Below, in pieces: positions 33,501-42,545 of a DNA stretch of 44,201 nt. This DNA is from Acidobacteriota bacterium (GTDB taxonomy: Bacteria > Acidobacteriota > Blastocatellia > RBC074), in the NCBI GenBank assembly GCA_018268995.1, contig JAFDVL010000121.1, positions 1 through 44,201 of the forward strand, given 5' to 3'. The translations under genes were made by a program, and so were the position numbers. Numbering within the stretch: position 1 is the first letter of the stretch; every line of letters begins with the position of its first letter. The notes under the pieces were generated by a model, which saw nothing but the letters and a program-made list of their open reading frames with translations, made no database searches and was not told where the DNA came from.

Positions 33501-36238
33501 CTGGCCCGTTGCCAGGTGGAACCATCATCCGTCGAGTATTCCACAATCCCATAATCAAAGCCGTTCTCCGTTTGATAGCTGTGAGCAAAATACAACGTGA
33601 TGTCATTTAAGTTGCTGCAATCCAGCAGCGGGGAAGTCAGCGAAAAATTTGTATTGCCGCTGTATGAGCCACCAGGAGTATCTGTCCACGAATGCGAAGG
33701 TGACGCGGATTTATTGGTGACGATGCCCCAACTTCCGCCTGGTATCCAGCCCTGATTCCCTTGTTCGACATCATCTCGAAAAATAGTTTTCTCGTAGGCT
33801 GTAGAAGCAGTGGCCGTGATTTGTGCTCCTGCACCCGCGCCCGTGTTTTGATCGTTGTATCGCACAGTAATTTGGGCACCTGCTTCGACGGATGCTTGCA
33901 GACTGCCATCGCCGGAGTTGGCTTTTCCAGCCGCGATGCGGATCAACCCCTGATAACTTCCGGGATACACTGCTTCTTGCGCTAACACGAGTGTTTCCTG
34001 ATCGCCCGTGACTGAACTGGTAAGTGTGACCTGCGCCGAGCTTCCGGCATTTCGGTCTGCCACAGAAATCCGCATGTTTTCACCGACCAGGTAATTGCGA
34101 CGGTCAAGCGAGAGTGTTCCTGCATCGCTGCAATAGGCGGGCGCGTCAAACGCTTCTTTCGGCGCAGTGTCACTGGAATTCGTTGTGCTTGCTGACAGTC
34201 CCATTCCACGTTTTGCAAAAGCCTGCCAGATCAGGCATTGATTGGCACCGCTGTTGTTGATGCGGTCAGCTAACAGGAGGGCATCGCGGGCATCCAGAAA
34301 CGTTGGTTCGCCGGGCGTCAACTTCAGCGCATCCACGACCAGTTGAATACTTTGTCGCTGGCCTTCGGTAAAACCATGCTGTTTGATGAGTGCCGCTCGC
34401 ATTTCCCACAAGGCCATGCACCAGATTTCGCCGATGCGATGGACTTCGGTGTTGAGTGCGATGTTGGCAAATGTCAGAGGGTTGACGGATTTGTCAGTGC
34501 TGTATGGATAACGACGAATTCCCAGAGCGTAGTTATTGCGCACATACTGACCGACCGGATACTGGGCGTCTACATTGTCTCCGGCTTTTCGCATCAGGGC
34601 TAACCCGAAATAGTCTGACCAGCCTTCGCCCATGCCGCGCGCCTGTAACGTGCTCAAGCCTGCTCCATTGCCGATCAGCCGATTGCTCAAGCCGTGCGTC
34701 AACTCGTGCAGGATTACCCCCTGATCGAAGTCTCCATCCAGTTGCGGGCTGGCATACGTCCACAGGTACATTTGCACGCGCCCTGCGCTGCCATCGGGAG
34801 GCGTCGAGAAATTGGCATTATTGGTTCCGCTGCCGTCTTGCGCATCGGCTTGAATCGCATCATTGCCCACACCGCCAAGTCCGAAATTATCTGTCTGAAA
34901 GTTGCCCGCGGTTTCGGTGAAGCCGTAGCTGTACAAAATGTCGTGATAGCGGTTAATCCAATAGAACAAATTTACCTGCGCAGCCTTCTGATTGTTCTCT
35001 GTCGTCGGTGCCTGGGTGAAATCAACCGGGAATGAGAAATTGCTATCCGGCACTGCCAGGCGCGGATCGTCTGGCACATTTACGCCGCCCGTACGGTCAA
35101 GATGCGTATCGGTATTGTTGCTGATCAGCGTTGTCTGGCTTTGCCCATTCCACCAATCAAAATGTTTGTCATTCGCAGGGAAGTACGGCGCGCCATTGAA
35201 CGGCACATCCTGACGATCCACAAATGGCGGATTGTCACTCACGTGCGGCACATCGGGACGCGGACTGTCGCCTGTGTAAACCAGTCCATGCGGATTTTCG
35301 TAGGTCGTGTAGTTATGCCGAAACAACAAGGTGCCGCGCTCAGCATCAATGATGACTAAATAAACGTCCGGTGTGTCCTGCATCCAGAGCGTGAATTCCC
35401 AGGCGAGTCGCAAGGACTTTGAGGTCAACGGGAAATACACCAACCGGGCGGAAGTGTCATTCGACAAATTCGGAACGACACCAAATAAGCTTTTCCGGTC
35501 TGCCGAGTTGCTTTCAGCGCGCGGCGCGATTGTCGCTATCAATTCTTTTTCGACGGCCTGTGCTGCCAGACGTAGAGCTTCAATGTTGGATAGTGTTGGC
35601 GTCGTGCGATTCACCCGGCTCGTGGCTTCGGGCATCAACTCACCATTCGCGGCGACGACCGAACCGCGCCGATCCAGATGCACGGCAAAGCGACCCTGAA
35701 AAATATCAATCCCTGTGACCTGCTGTTCATAGGTCAAATGGGTCAGGCCATTGTGCTGTGTTCGATCCTGACGGCGAATGGCGAGGTTGTCTACTTCTTC
35801 ATCAAGCAACCGAAAGAGCGCTCGTTGTTCCTTAAGAAATCGGCGTCCTGCGATGTCTGCGGCTCCTTGGCGGGGTTGAGTCAGTGCTTCGGTGAGATTG
35901 GTAATTCGGCTGGGCGTGCCCGTCAGCGAACTCCACTGGATTTTCGTGCGCGGATGAACAGCGAGCATTTCCTGTACAGCAGTTTCAGATTGTCTGCGTT
36001 CCTGCGTCCCAACTCCTTCACTGGGTGGTGAGGCCAACGAGCGATCCAGATCGGCGCGAATATCAAAGTTTTCCAGTGGTTGTTGCGCTCGCCGTGGTGG
36101 CGTTGATCGCTGTGTCGTTACCGATTGCGTTTGAGCCGCAGAGGTAAAATTGAATACGCGCTGACGCAAACTGGGAATTGAAGCTGCCAGCGTCAGGGAA
36201 GCAAGGAGCAGACTTGAAAACAGGAAAAAGCGTTTCAT
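30569..36238 (-). CDS. Giant secreted M36 (fungalysin) metallopeptidase mosaic
   Basis: An 1889-residue exported protein. Signal peptide at 1-20; propeptide (FTP/PepSY-like) about 80-310; M36 peptidase about 330-700 with the zinc site H511-E512-L-T-H515 and third ligand E538 in GMGEGWSDYFG. Then a jelly-roll-like domain (about 840-960, VEQGNQGWIPGGSWGI), two IPT/TIG domains (about 980-1065 and 1070-1150), an Ig-like domain, six or so Kelch blades (about 1256-1559), a putative Ig domain (about 1566-1660, PAGATFTTTIATNNSTKGTF), and a TIGR03437-type C-terminus (IVNAASYRRDFLSSDSIASA onward). It probably degrades extracellular protein while binding polymers or cell surfaces. No sorting signal at the C-terminus was seen. 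Confidence 0.9.
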   Translation of the reverse strand: MKRFFLFSSLLLASLTLAASIPSLRQRVFNFTSAAQTQSVTTQRSTPPRRAQQPLENFDIRADLDRSLASPPSEGVGTQERRQSETAVQEMLAVHPRTKIQWSSLTGTPSRITNLTEALTQPRQGAADIAGRRFLKEQRALFRLLDEEVDNLAIRRQDRTQHNGLTHLTYEQQVTGIDIFQGRFAVHLDRRGSVVAANGELMPEATSRVNRTTPTLSNIEALRLAAQAVEKELIATIAPRAESNSADRKSLFGVVPNLSNDTSARLVYFPLTSKSLRLAWEFTLWMQDTPDVYLVIIDAERGTLLFRHNYTTYENPHGLVYTGDSPRPDVPHVSDNPPFVDRQDVPFNGAPYFPANDKHFDWWNGQSQTTLISNNTDTHLDRTGGVNVPDDPRLAVPDSNFSFPVDFTQAPTTENNQKAAQVNLFYWINRYHDILYSYGFTETAGNFQTDNFGLGGVGNDAIQADAQDGSGTNNANFSTPPDGSAGRVQMYLWTYASPQLDGDFDQGVILHELTHGLSNRLIGNGAGLSTLQARGMGEGWSDYFGLALMRKAGDNVDAQYPVGQYVRNNYALGIRRYPYSTDKSVNPLTFANIALNTEVHRIGEIWCMALWEMRAALIKQHGFTEGQRQSIQLVVDALKLTPGEPTFLDARDALLLADRINNSGANQCLIWQAFAKRGMGLSASTTNSSDTAPKEAFDAPAYCSDAGTLSLDRRNYLVGENMRISVADRNAGSSAQVTLTSSVTGDQETLVLAQEAVYPGSYQGLIRIAAGKANSGDGSLQASVEAGAQITVRYNDQNTGAGAGAQITATASTAYEKTIFRDDVEQGNQGWIPGGSWGIVTNKSASPSHSWTDTPGGSYSGNTNFSLTSPLLDCSNLNDITLYFAHSYQTENGFDYGIVEYSTDDGSTWQRASAYTGTQSSFAQAILKLDGLNNQARARVRFRLQIDPYENADGWYVDDVRITGRSANPAIVNPSEQRAPQILAISPAFGPLAGGTTVTISGANFTETTDTSVTFGGLSASAINVISNSTLSAVVPAHAAGAVVVRVKNKYGEASLSNGFLYYQNGSATQAPILGQIFPSSGSTRGGLNVTLTGANFTPETTVKFGSLPAIVTFVNANTVRALSPVAGATGTVDVSATNGANTANLPGVFTYTAPTPPTIQVITPTTGQTALLNNLLSISWNSTDNQAVAKHRISLLRDTTVVADFATDVPGNLQSFNWLVPATQTQATNYRIRVVATDDEGAEAEGFSGTFAISPTWQAQTSMPSALLRTLIASDGQYLYVIGGRSTAASSTATNAVRRFDPANNSWTTLASLPMLLSSGEAVQLNGKIYVLGGQTETTAISTVYIYDIAANSWTTGANAPIGASAYAIGVDSVRGIIYVTGGLDSQTNPLTNVNAYDTKTNTWSLLASMKTARYAHEAAFIDGKLYVAGGTGVAGGLSSGEVYDPATQQWNNIASLNRPRGFAASTPFKDAQGNAYWFVVGGQDTSTVTTIGTAELYDVRNNRWTTLSDAFNLLTPRTQINGTTVSDYFYVAGGGTGSASQPTSNTANERIKLPITPNSTGTAPILAVPPTQIAIVGSEIVFTVTANDLNSTVPLSLTATGLPAGATFTTTIATNNSTKGTFRWTPTNADTGRSFTISFSGSDGSTTETRKVIVNVVTAADLAIVNAASYRRDFLSSDSIASAFGENLAIRTESAFSLPLPTDLAGTQVFVNGIPASLLYVSPTQVNFILPPNLSAGPATIIVSNPKGNYAMGLSQVTPSAPAIFTADASGRGDAAALATIDGVNYLPAPFPVTVNGKQNILALFGTGFRHASALSPGDENGVAESIRVTIDGIEAPVLFAGAQGQYVGLDQINVAFPASLQAGTRRVELILTLNGVEANRVTILLQ

Positions 36239-36382
36239 CGGTGTGAGTTCTCTTTCGGGGTCGGATTACCTGAAATAATAAAGAATTAAATGCAGGGGAA
36301 TCGAAGAGTTTTTTCACGGTTTCGCGCCAGAATCACCTGTGATGAGCGGAGATTGGTGCCTGAAACAGTCAAAGCGTTTCTC

Positions 36383-37522
36383 TTACTCTTTCGGCTTCTC
36401 AGGTTCTTTGGCTTCTTGCGGTTTGGGGGCGTAGTATCCCTGACGGGCACGAATGAGAATGTCATTCCGTTTCAGGTTTACCATGATCTGACGGAATTTC
36501 CCGTCTTCGGATGGATTTGTTGGCGAATACGCCAGCGTGTATTGGTTTCGGATTTCGTTGGCAATAATCTTCAGCATAAACGCTGTGCCTTCGGCGGTCT
36601 CTGATCGCAGATAACGGGCACCTGATCGGTCAGCCAGTTCACGCAAAAAATCAATTCCAACTAAATCCCGATCCTTTGGCTTTTGCTTTTGATAAACCTG
36701 CGCTTGTGATGGGCTGACGAAGCTGTTGGTAAAGGGAGTGCCAAGTCGCGGCAAATCTTCTGGTTTGAGGTTTTTTTTGCCACCATCATTGCGCGTTTCA
36801 TAGCGCACCGCATAAGAAACAATTCCTGCGCGTGTAATCAGCTCTAACACTCCATCATAGGTGGCACGTTTGCTGCCTGTATCCACGCCGTCAGAGAGTA
36901 CAACCATTGCCTTACGACCCGGCGCTTTCAAGAGCTTTTCTCGGATGGTTTGGTCAATTGCATCATAAATGCTGGTGAGATAACCAGACTTTAGTTTTTT
37001 GATATTTGACTCAAGTTCTTTTTGATTATCCGTAAAATCGCCAATAAATTCGACTTTTTCATTAAACGCGACAATTAACACTTTATCTCTGGGTTGTAAT
37101 TGTTTGACGAACTCAATGGCCGTGCGTTTGATGTCGTCGAGTTTATTGCGTGTGCTGAGGCTTAAATCAAGCACAAGGGCAACGCTGAAGGGCGAGCGTT
37201 CATCATCGAACTGCTCAATTTCCTGAACCGCGCCATCTTCCCGTAACAGAAAATCATTTTTCTTCAGTCCTGTGACGAAGTTCCCATACGCATCCGTGAT
37301 AATGACCGGGACGACGACCTGTGTGGTCGGGATCACAAAAGGTTTTTGATCTTGTTCTTCAGGCTCTTTCTGCTCGGTTGGTTTGGGCCTGGTCGGGTCT
37401 TGTTTTTGTTGCTGGGACGGAGGTTGTTGTCCGGTTGGTTTGGTCGGCTCTTGAGTAAACGCCGTGAGCGTCAACGCAAACACCAAAAAAACAGCAATGA
37501 TGATAGCGGTTAGGTTTTTCAT
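36383..37522 (-). CDS. VWFA-related acidobacterial protein (TIGR03436-like)
   Basis: A 379-residue exported protein from ATG 37522. Signal peptide MKNLTAIIIAVFLVFALTLT at the start, then a Pro/Gln/Lys-rich linker (about 25-75). An N-terminal beta region VVVPVIITDAYGNFVTGL with DFLLREDGAVQEI precedes the vWA domain, whose MIDAS is ALVLDLSLSTRNKL and whose later Asp is in MVVLSDGVDTGSK. The C-terminus is rich in Lys, Glu and Pro. This protein type is expanded in Acidobacteriota; the function is unknown. It is upstream of the M36 gene on the same strand with a 144-base gap. Confidence 0.88.
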   Translation of the reverse strand: MKNLTAIIIAVFLVFALTLTAFTQEPTKPTGQQPPSQQQKQDPTRPKPTEQKEPEEQDQKPFVIPTTQVVVPVIITDAYGNFVTGLKKNDFLLREDGAVQEIEQFDDERSPFSVALVLDLSLSTRNKLDDIKRTAIEFVKQLQPRDKVLIVAFNEKVEFIGDFTDNQKELESNIKKLKSGYLTSIYDAIDQTIREKLLKAPGRKAMVVLSDGVDTGSKRATYDGVLELITRAGIVSYAVRYETRNDGGKKNLKPEDLPRLGTPFTNSFVSPSQAQVYQKQKPKDRDLVGIDFLRELADRSGARYLRSETAEGTAFMLKIIANEIRNQYTLAYSPTNPSEDGKFRQIMVNLKRNDILIRARQGYYAPKPQEAKEPEKPKE

Positions 37523-37653
37523 ATTCGTTTCTGGTTGCAACAAACCGGATTTTACCTTACCGCGCACGGCAACGCTACCGCTGTGCGCAGATTATGTGGA
37601 GGGAATCGCGTACGGGAATTGTTATGGATTATATCTGTTTTGAGGCGAGTGCC

Positions 37654-38775
37654 TCACTGTGCGTCCATCACCCGCAGGATATTTTCGCCGAGAATTTGTC
37701 GAAGTTCCTGCGCTGTGAATCCACGCCGCGCCAGCTCTGCTGTCAGATTGGGCATCATCGCACCTGTTTCCAGCCCTTCGGGCACACAATTGATGCCGTC
37801 GTAGTCTGAACCCAGTCCGACGTGCTCCGCCCCGACAAGTCGCGCGATGTATTCAATATGATCGGCTAAGCGCAAGAATGACATCGGCGGCACGTATCGT
37901 TGCAAGGCTGCGATGCTCAGGCGATCTTTGGCATATCCGGCAGCCACGCGATCCATTGAGGCATCAATTTCTTCAAACTGAGGAGCGATCTCCGCAAAGA
38001 CTTCCCGTGCCTGCGCTGCGTAGGTTTCATCCAGAAAGATCGGATAAAACACGACACAGACCACGCCACCTGATGCCGCCACTGCTCGAATCATTTCATC
38101 GGTCATGTTCCGATGGTGCTTTGACAACGCGCGGGCACCGGAATGGGAGGCAATGACGGGTTTCTCTGCTACTGTCAGCACTTCCCAGAACGTCTTGTCT
38201 GAAACATGCGAAATATCCACGAGCATTCCCAGCCGATTCATCTCGCGTACGACTTCGCGCCCAAATTCGCTCAATCCGGTTTCCTGGCCAATCTCATCAC
38301 CCGAAGATCCCGCCCAATTTGTGGTGCGGGAATGCGTGAGTGTCAGATAGCGCACGCCACGCCGATGGAATTCACGTAGTACATCCAAATCGTCGTTGAT
38401 CGCGTGTCCGCCTTCGACACCCATGAGTGCGGCGACTTTGCCCATCTGTGAAATTCTGCGAATGTCAGCAGAAGTGAGGGCGCGTTCCATTTGGTCGGGA
38501 TGTTTGGCCAGTTGTTGATCGAGTGCACCGATTAGCGCAAACGCCCGGTCGGCGGCATCTAATCCCCAATACTCGTACGGGTCGGCCCAGATTGAGAAGA
38601 ACTGTGCATCCACGCCCCCTGCGCGCATCAGGTTCAGATCCAAATGCCAGCCGGGCGCGCCTTGCGCCAAATCCGCTCCCTCATCCAGCACACGCAAAAT
38701 CGTATCTGCATGCATATCAATGACGATGGCCTGATGGTGCAATTGTGTACTGTCGGATAGTTCCATTACTTCCAT
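37654..38775 (-). CDS. Membrane-dipeptidase-like M19 peptidase
   Basis: A 373-residue M19-family zinc hydrolase. The first metal motif IDMHADTILRVL (HxD), the bridging glutamate in MGVEGGHAINDDL, DISHVSDKTFWEV and ASHSGARAL with later ligands, and the C-terminal VGLGSDYDGI are all present. Family members cleave dipeptides, including D-amino-acid ones. There is no signal peptide, so it is cytoplasmic despite the family name. The frame is open to 38976, overlapping nusB; the ATG at 38775 or 38766 is more plausible, neither with a strong ribosome-binding site. It is last in the hemE-nusB run. Confidence 0.92.
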   Translation of the reverse strand: MEVMELSDSTQLHHQAIVIDMHADTILRVLDEGADLAQGAPGWHLDLNLMRAGGVDAQFFSIWADPYEYWGLDAADRAFALIGALDQQLAKHPDQMERALTSADIRRISQMGKVAALMGVEGGHAINDDLDVLREFHRRGVRYLTLTHSRTTNWAGSSGDEIGQETGLSEFGREVVREMNRLGMLVDISHVSDKTFWEVLTVAEKPVIASHSGARALSKHHRNMTDEMIRAVAASGGVVCVVFYPIFLDETYAAQAREVFAEIAPQFEEIDASMDRVAAGYAKDRLSIAALQRYVPPMSFLRLADHIEYIARLVGAEHVGLGSDYDGINCVPEGLETGAMMPNLTAELARRGFTAQELRQILGENILRVMDAQ

Positions 38776-38836
38776 TGCGAAAGACAATGTAGGGGAAGGA
38801 AAGTCGTCGGAAAAGAGGAGCGATGGCTCCTCCTGC

Positions 38837-39304
38837 TTAACTGGAAATTGCTGACGTGGATGTGGCGACTTCTTTCGATTCGGGAGGCACGGGATGTGTT
38901 TCCATGTCCCGTTTGATGGCGTCCAGAATGCCGTTGACGAATTGCGTTGCTTCGTGAGTTGAGAAGCGGCGCGCAATTTCTAAGGCTTCGTTAATCGCTA
39001 CAGTCTTGGGAGTTTGTGGTTGGTACATGAACTCGTAGACGGCTAAACGTAAAAGGTTACGATCCACTACGGCCATGCGAGGGATGCGCCAGTGTTCAGT
39101 CCTTTGGCGAATACGATCATCAATTTCGTCGAAATGATGAATTACGCCTTTGACCAAATCATTGGCAAAGTCTCTGACTTCATCTGCCGCTTCAGCTAAT
39201 TCGCCCCAATAGGTTTGGATTAGCTCATCTACCGGCTGACGAGCCAAATCATATTGGAAAAGCATTTGCAGCGCGCATTCGCGCGCCTTGCGTCGAGCGC
39301 CCAT
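38837..39304 (-). CDS. nusB: Transcription antitermination protein NusB
   Basis: A 155-residue all-helical RNA-binding factor for rRNA antitermination. MGARRKARECALQMLFQYDL is the typical start, and INEALEIARRFSTHEATQFV with NGILDAI the typical end. It follows ribH after 82 bases, a conserved pairing. Confidence 0.95.
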   Translation of the reverse strand: MGARRKARECALQMLFQYDLARQPVDELIQTYWGELAEAADEVRDFANDLVKGVIHHFDEIDDRIRQRTEHWRIPRMAVVDRNLLRLAVYEFMYQPQTPKTVAINEALEIARRFSTHEATQFVNGILDAIKRDMETHPVPPESKEVATSTSAISS

Positions 39305-39386
39305 AATTTTTCAATTATCAAAACAAGAAGCCATTCATTGATTGATTCATCCGGGGCGACGGCTGACTAAGCTGCCAAGAAATCAA

Positions 39387-39866
39387 TTATAGCTCCTTCA
39401 GTAAGTTTGCCATTTCAATGGCGGTCATGGCCGCCTCAAAACCTTTGTTACCTGCTTTCACGCCCGCCCGATCAATCGCCTGTTCGACTGTGTCAGCAGT
39501 AATTACACCATAAGCCACCGGCACTCCTGTGTCCAGTGCCACCGCAGAGATGCCTTTGGTTACATCCGCAGCCAGATAATCATAATGGGGCGTTTCGCCA
39601 CGAATGATGGCTCCCACGCAAATAATTGCATCGTATTTTCCACTGTTGGCTAATTTCTTGGCTACCAGCGGGATTTCAAAAGAACCAGGAACGCGCACCG
39701 TCACAACATGATTTTCATTGGCGCCCAGTCGCCGTAAGGCTTCTTGTGCGCCGCCGATCAAACGGCTGACGATTAGATCATTCCATCTGCTTGCTACAAT
39801 TGCAAAGTGCAAGCCATCTGCTCTTAGAGCGCCCTCAATCATTTGCTTCTTCGTTGCTTCGTTCAT
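39387..39866 (-). CDS. ribH: 6,7-dimethyl-8-ribityllumazine synthase
   Basis: A 159-residue lumazine synthase that makes the riboflavin precursor and assembles as pentamers. Visible: FAIVASRWNDLIVSRLIGGA, VRVPGSFEIPLVAKKLANSG, CVGAIIRGETPHYDYLA with the catalytic histidine. The ATG at 39866 was chosen; a TTG at 39908 would overlap the M16 stop by 4 bases but adds an unconserved N-terminus. No other riboflavin gene is nearby. Confidence 0.95.
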   Translation of the reverse strand: MNEATKKQMIEGALRADGLHFAIVASRWNDLIVSRLIGGAQEALRRLGANENHVVTVRVPGSFEIPLVAKKLANSGKYDAIICVGAIIRGETPHYDYLAADVTKGISAVALDTGVPVAYGVITADTVEQAIDRAGVKAGNKGFEAAMTAIEMANLLKEL

Positions 39867-39904
39867 TATTTGAGCCGCTAGTATATTGACCGTTCCCAAT
39901 GAGG

Positions 39905-41176
39905 TCAAGAAAATGTTCCCGCCATGACAGTGGTCAGAACTTCAGGATGAATATATTTACCAATCGCGCTATCAATCTCCCTTTTGTTGAGTGCTTTGAC
40001 ATGCTGCGGAAATTCATCCAGATAATGAATGCCCAGGCCGTAAATTTCAGTGTTGGCTAGTTGTCCGGCAATTCCAGCATTCGTCGCCAACCCAATTTTG
40101 TATCCACCAATCATCGAAGATTGTTCATCGGCGATTTCTTCCTCCGTGATGCCATTGGCCACATATTCTTCAATGATTTCTTTCGTCGTATTGACTGCGA
40201 GATCAACATTTTCAGGAGCCACTGTGACTGTAATCAGATATGGCCCATCGCCCAGTCCAGAGTCCGAAAAATATGAGTTGATTCCATAGGTCAATCCCAT
40301 CTCATCCCGTACCTTCAGCCCCAGCCGTGAGGAAAGAGTTGATTGTCCCAGTGCCCGATTGGCAACGACCGCAGCTAAGTAATCATCATTCAGACGGCGC
40401 AAGCGCGAGGCGTGTCCCATCACAATATCCACGCTTGCCTTGTCCTGTAAATTGACCGTATCACTGAACGGTGTCGCTTGCAGCGGAGTTTCCGCCAGCG
40501 TGATTTCAGGCTTTACTGCGCCTTGCCAGTCACCAAAGGATTCTTGCATCAGTTTACTGACTTCTGTGGCGGTTACGTCGCCAACGACTGCCAGAATCAT
40601 GGAAGCAGCACCGTAATGCTCTTCATAGAAACGGCGTAAATCGTCCGTTGTCGTAGCTTCGATTTCAGCAATGCGGCGTTCAGCCGAATATATGTGGAAT
40701 GGGCTTTGTTCTTCAAAAACCAGCTGCGAAAATCGCTCCATCGCGCGGCGGTCGGTTTCGTCCTGCGCGCGTTTGATGGCCGCGATAGAGCGTTGTTTCA
40801 GCTTGTCAAATTCCGCTTCTGGAAAAACTGGCTCCCGCAATTCTTCAGCCAGGGTCGCCAGCACCATCGGGAAATCCTTGCTCAAGGACTGCCCTCCGAG
40901 AGAAATGGTGAATGTGTTGCTTGATACATTCACGCCTGCTCCGGCAGATTCCAACGCTTCAGCGATTTCAAGCTTACTGCGCTTGCTCGTGCCTTTATTC
41001 AGCATATCCGCTGTCAGTCGTGCAGTCGCGTATTTGCCGAGGGGGCTGAAATAGGAGCCTCCCATCAAGTAGCCTGAAATCGAGACCGTCGGATTCGCGT
41101 GATTTTCCAGCACGAGCAGTTTGATGCCATTCGACAATTCTTCTCGCGAGGTGCGACTTACAAATGAATTCGTCAT
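39905..41176 (-). CDS. M16-like peptidase, non-catalytic partner
   Basis: A 423-residue M16 fold protein. The sequence at the usual HxxEH position reads KYATARLTADMLNKGT, without the zinc ligands, so it is a non-catalytic subunit. The C-terminal half keeps the family pattern (GLTYGINSYFSDSG, VNTTKEIIEEYVANGITEEE). In known two-chain M16 enzymes, one chain binds zinc and the other supplies substrate-binding residues. The catalytic chain lies 75 bases upstream. Confidence 0.88.
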   Translation of the reverse strand: MTNSFVSRTSREELSNGIKLLVLENHANPTVSISGYLMGGSYFSPLGKYATARLTADMLNKGTSKRSKLEIAEALESAGAGVNVSSNTFTISLGGQSLSKDFPMVLATLAEELREPVFPEAEFDKLKQRSIAAIKRAQDETDRRAMERFSQLVFEEQSPFHIYSAERRIAEIEATTTDDLRRFYEEHYGAASMILAVVGDVTATEVSKLMQESFGDWQGAVKPEITLAETPLQATPFSDTVNLQDKASVDIVMGHASRLRRLNDDYLAAVVANRALGQSTLSSRLGLKVRDEMGLTYGINSYFSDSGLGDGPYLITVTVAPENVDLAVNTTKEIIEEYVANGITEEEIADEQSSMIGGYKIGLATNAGIAGQLANTEIYGLGIHYLDEFPQHVKALNKREIDSAIGKYIHPEVLTTVMAGTFS

Positions 41177-41202
41177 AAGGTGAGAAAGTAACAGTAAATC
41201 GA

Positions 41203-41230
41203 AAGTAAAGTAGCAAGGCTTTCTTTACTT
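41203..41230. repeat. Small hairpin between the M16 genes
   Basis: AAGTAAAG (41203-41210) faces CTTTACTT (41223-41230), an 8-base perfect stem with a 12-base loop and no T-tract. Confidence 0.4.
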
Positions 41231-41251
41231 AACTTTTGCCTTTTGAGTTAC

Positions 41252-42526
41252 CTAGTTTTTGGGGACAAAGTAACCAACCGTACGCGAGTCAGTGATGAAG
41301 TATTGCTGAGCGACGCGCTGAATATCGGCTAAAGTGACGGCTTCGACTTTGTTCGGAAAGTCCACGTAATCTTTCCAGTCCGTCATTCCTTCAGCTTCAC
41401 CGAGCGCGCTTACAACTCCAAAGGGGCTATCACGTAAGTAAATTAAATGGGTCAAAATGATATTTTTCGCTTTGCGTAATTCGGCTTCGGTAACCAGGTC
41501 AGTTTTGAGTTTTTCAATTTCCTGGAGTGCGATTTGTTCGACCTCTTCGTGCTTCACACCGGGGCGCAGCGTGACGGTCAAGGTAAATAAACCGGGGTCA
41601 AGCAGTGAGTAGGCATGAGATGTGGCACCCAGCGCCAGCTGCGTTTCAACTAGTGCCTGATAAAGCCGTGAAGTGACTCCAGCAGACAAGATATGATCCA
41701 GCACAGATAGGGCTGGAATATCTGGATGTCGGCCTTCTGGGGTGCGCCAGCCGATCTCGACGACGCCCAATTGTCCGGCACGTCGCAACACAAAGCGGTT
41801 TTCACCTTCCTGCGGTGGCTCAACCGTATACATTGGCGGAATCGGATGCGGTGAGGCTGCGATTGGCTCAAAATGCTTGGCAATTAAATCCAGCGCTGTT
41901 TGCTCATCGAAATCTCCCACGGCAATCGCTGTGGCATTATTTGGATGATAGTAGACGTTATAGAATTCTTTCAGCCGCTCTGTCGGTACGCCCTCGACAT
42001 CTGCGCGCCAGCCAATCGTCGGGTGATGATACGGATGCTCACGAAAAGCTGCCGCCCAAACCCGCTCATCCAAAATACCTGCCGGATCGTTCTCGCCGCG
42101 TTCAAGTTCATTGCGCACAACGGTCATTTCAGATTGGCGATCTTCATCAGAGATAAATGAATTGCGCATCCGATCCGCTTCCAGATGGATTGCCATCTCA
42201 AGCTGGTCGCTGGGCAGCATTTCGTAATAGCGCGTGCGATCAAACCAGGTATCGGCATTAAAAACTGCGCCCTGTTTCTGTAACACGGCAGCAATTTGGG
42301 TTCCGTTTTGTTTGTTGTAGGTAGGCGTGCCCTTGAACAATAAATGCTCAAGCAAGTGTGTCGAACCCGTATGACCGACTGCTTCGTTCCGCGAGCCAAC
42401 ACGATACACGACCATAAAGGCTACGACCGGAGCCGCACGTCGAGGGACGACCAGCACTTTGAGATCGTTGGAATTGAGTTTGTATTCAGTGATGCCTTCG
42501 TATTCAGTAACCTTGGTAAACGACAT
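41252..42526 (-). CDS. M16 zinc metallopeptidase, catalytic chain
   Basis: A 424-residue pitrilysin-family peptidase with the inverted zinc motif H57-L-L-E60-H61 in STHLLEHLLFKGT and the downstream glutamate in VVRNELERGENDPAG. It has no signal peptide, so cytoplasmic unless exported otherwise. With the following non-catalytic M16 gene it forms an alpha/beta pair. It starts 19 bases after the hemE stop, suggesting an operon. Confidence 0.93.
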   Translation of the reverse strand: MSFTKVTEYEGITEYKLNSNDLKVLVVPRRAAPVVAFMVVYRVGSRNEAVGHTGSTHLLEHLLFKGTPTYNKQNGTQIAAVLQKQGAVFNADTWFDRTRYYEMLPSDQLEMAIHLEADRMRNSFISDEDRQSEMTVVRNELERGENDPAGILDERVWAAAFREHPYHHPTIGWRADVEGVPTERLKEFYNVYYHPNNATAIAVGDFDEQTALDLIAKHFEPIAASPHPIPPMYTVEPPQEGENRFVLRRAGQLGVVEIGWRTPEGRHPDIPALSVLDHILSAGVTSRLYQALVETQLALGATSHAYSLLDPGLFTLTVTLRPGVKHEEVEQIALQEIEKLKTDLVTEAELRKAKNIILTHLIYLRDSPFGVVSALGEAEGMTDWKDYVDFPNKVEAVTLADIQRVAQQYFITDSRTVGYFVPKN

Positions 42527-42545
42527 AGAAAAAGTAACAGGGCAA

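Noticed and set aside
38776..38976. N-terminal extension of the dipeptidase
   Set aside because: It overlaps the end of nusB and reads as non-conserved sequence before the HxD motif.
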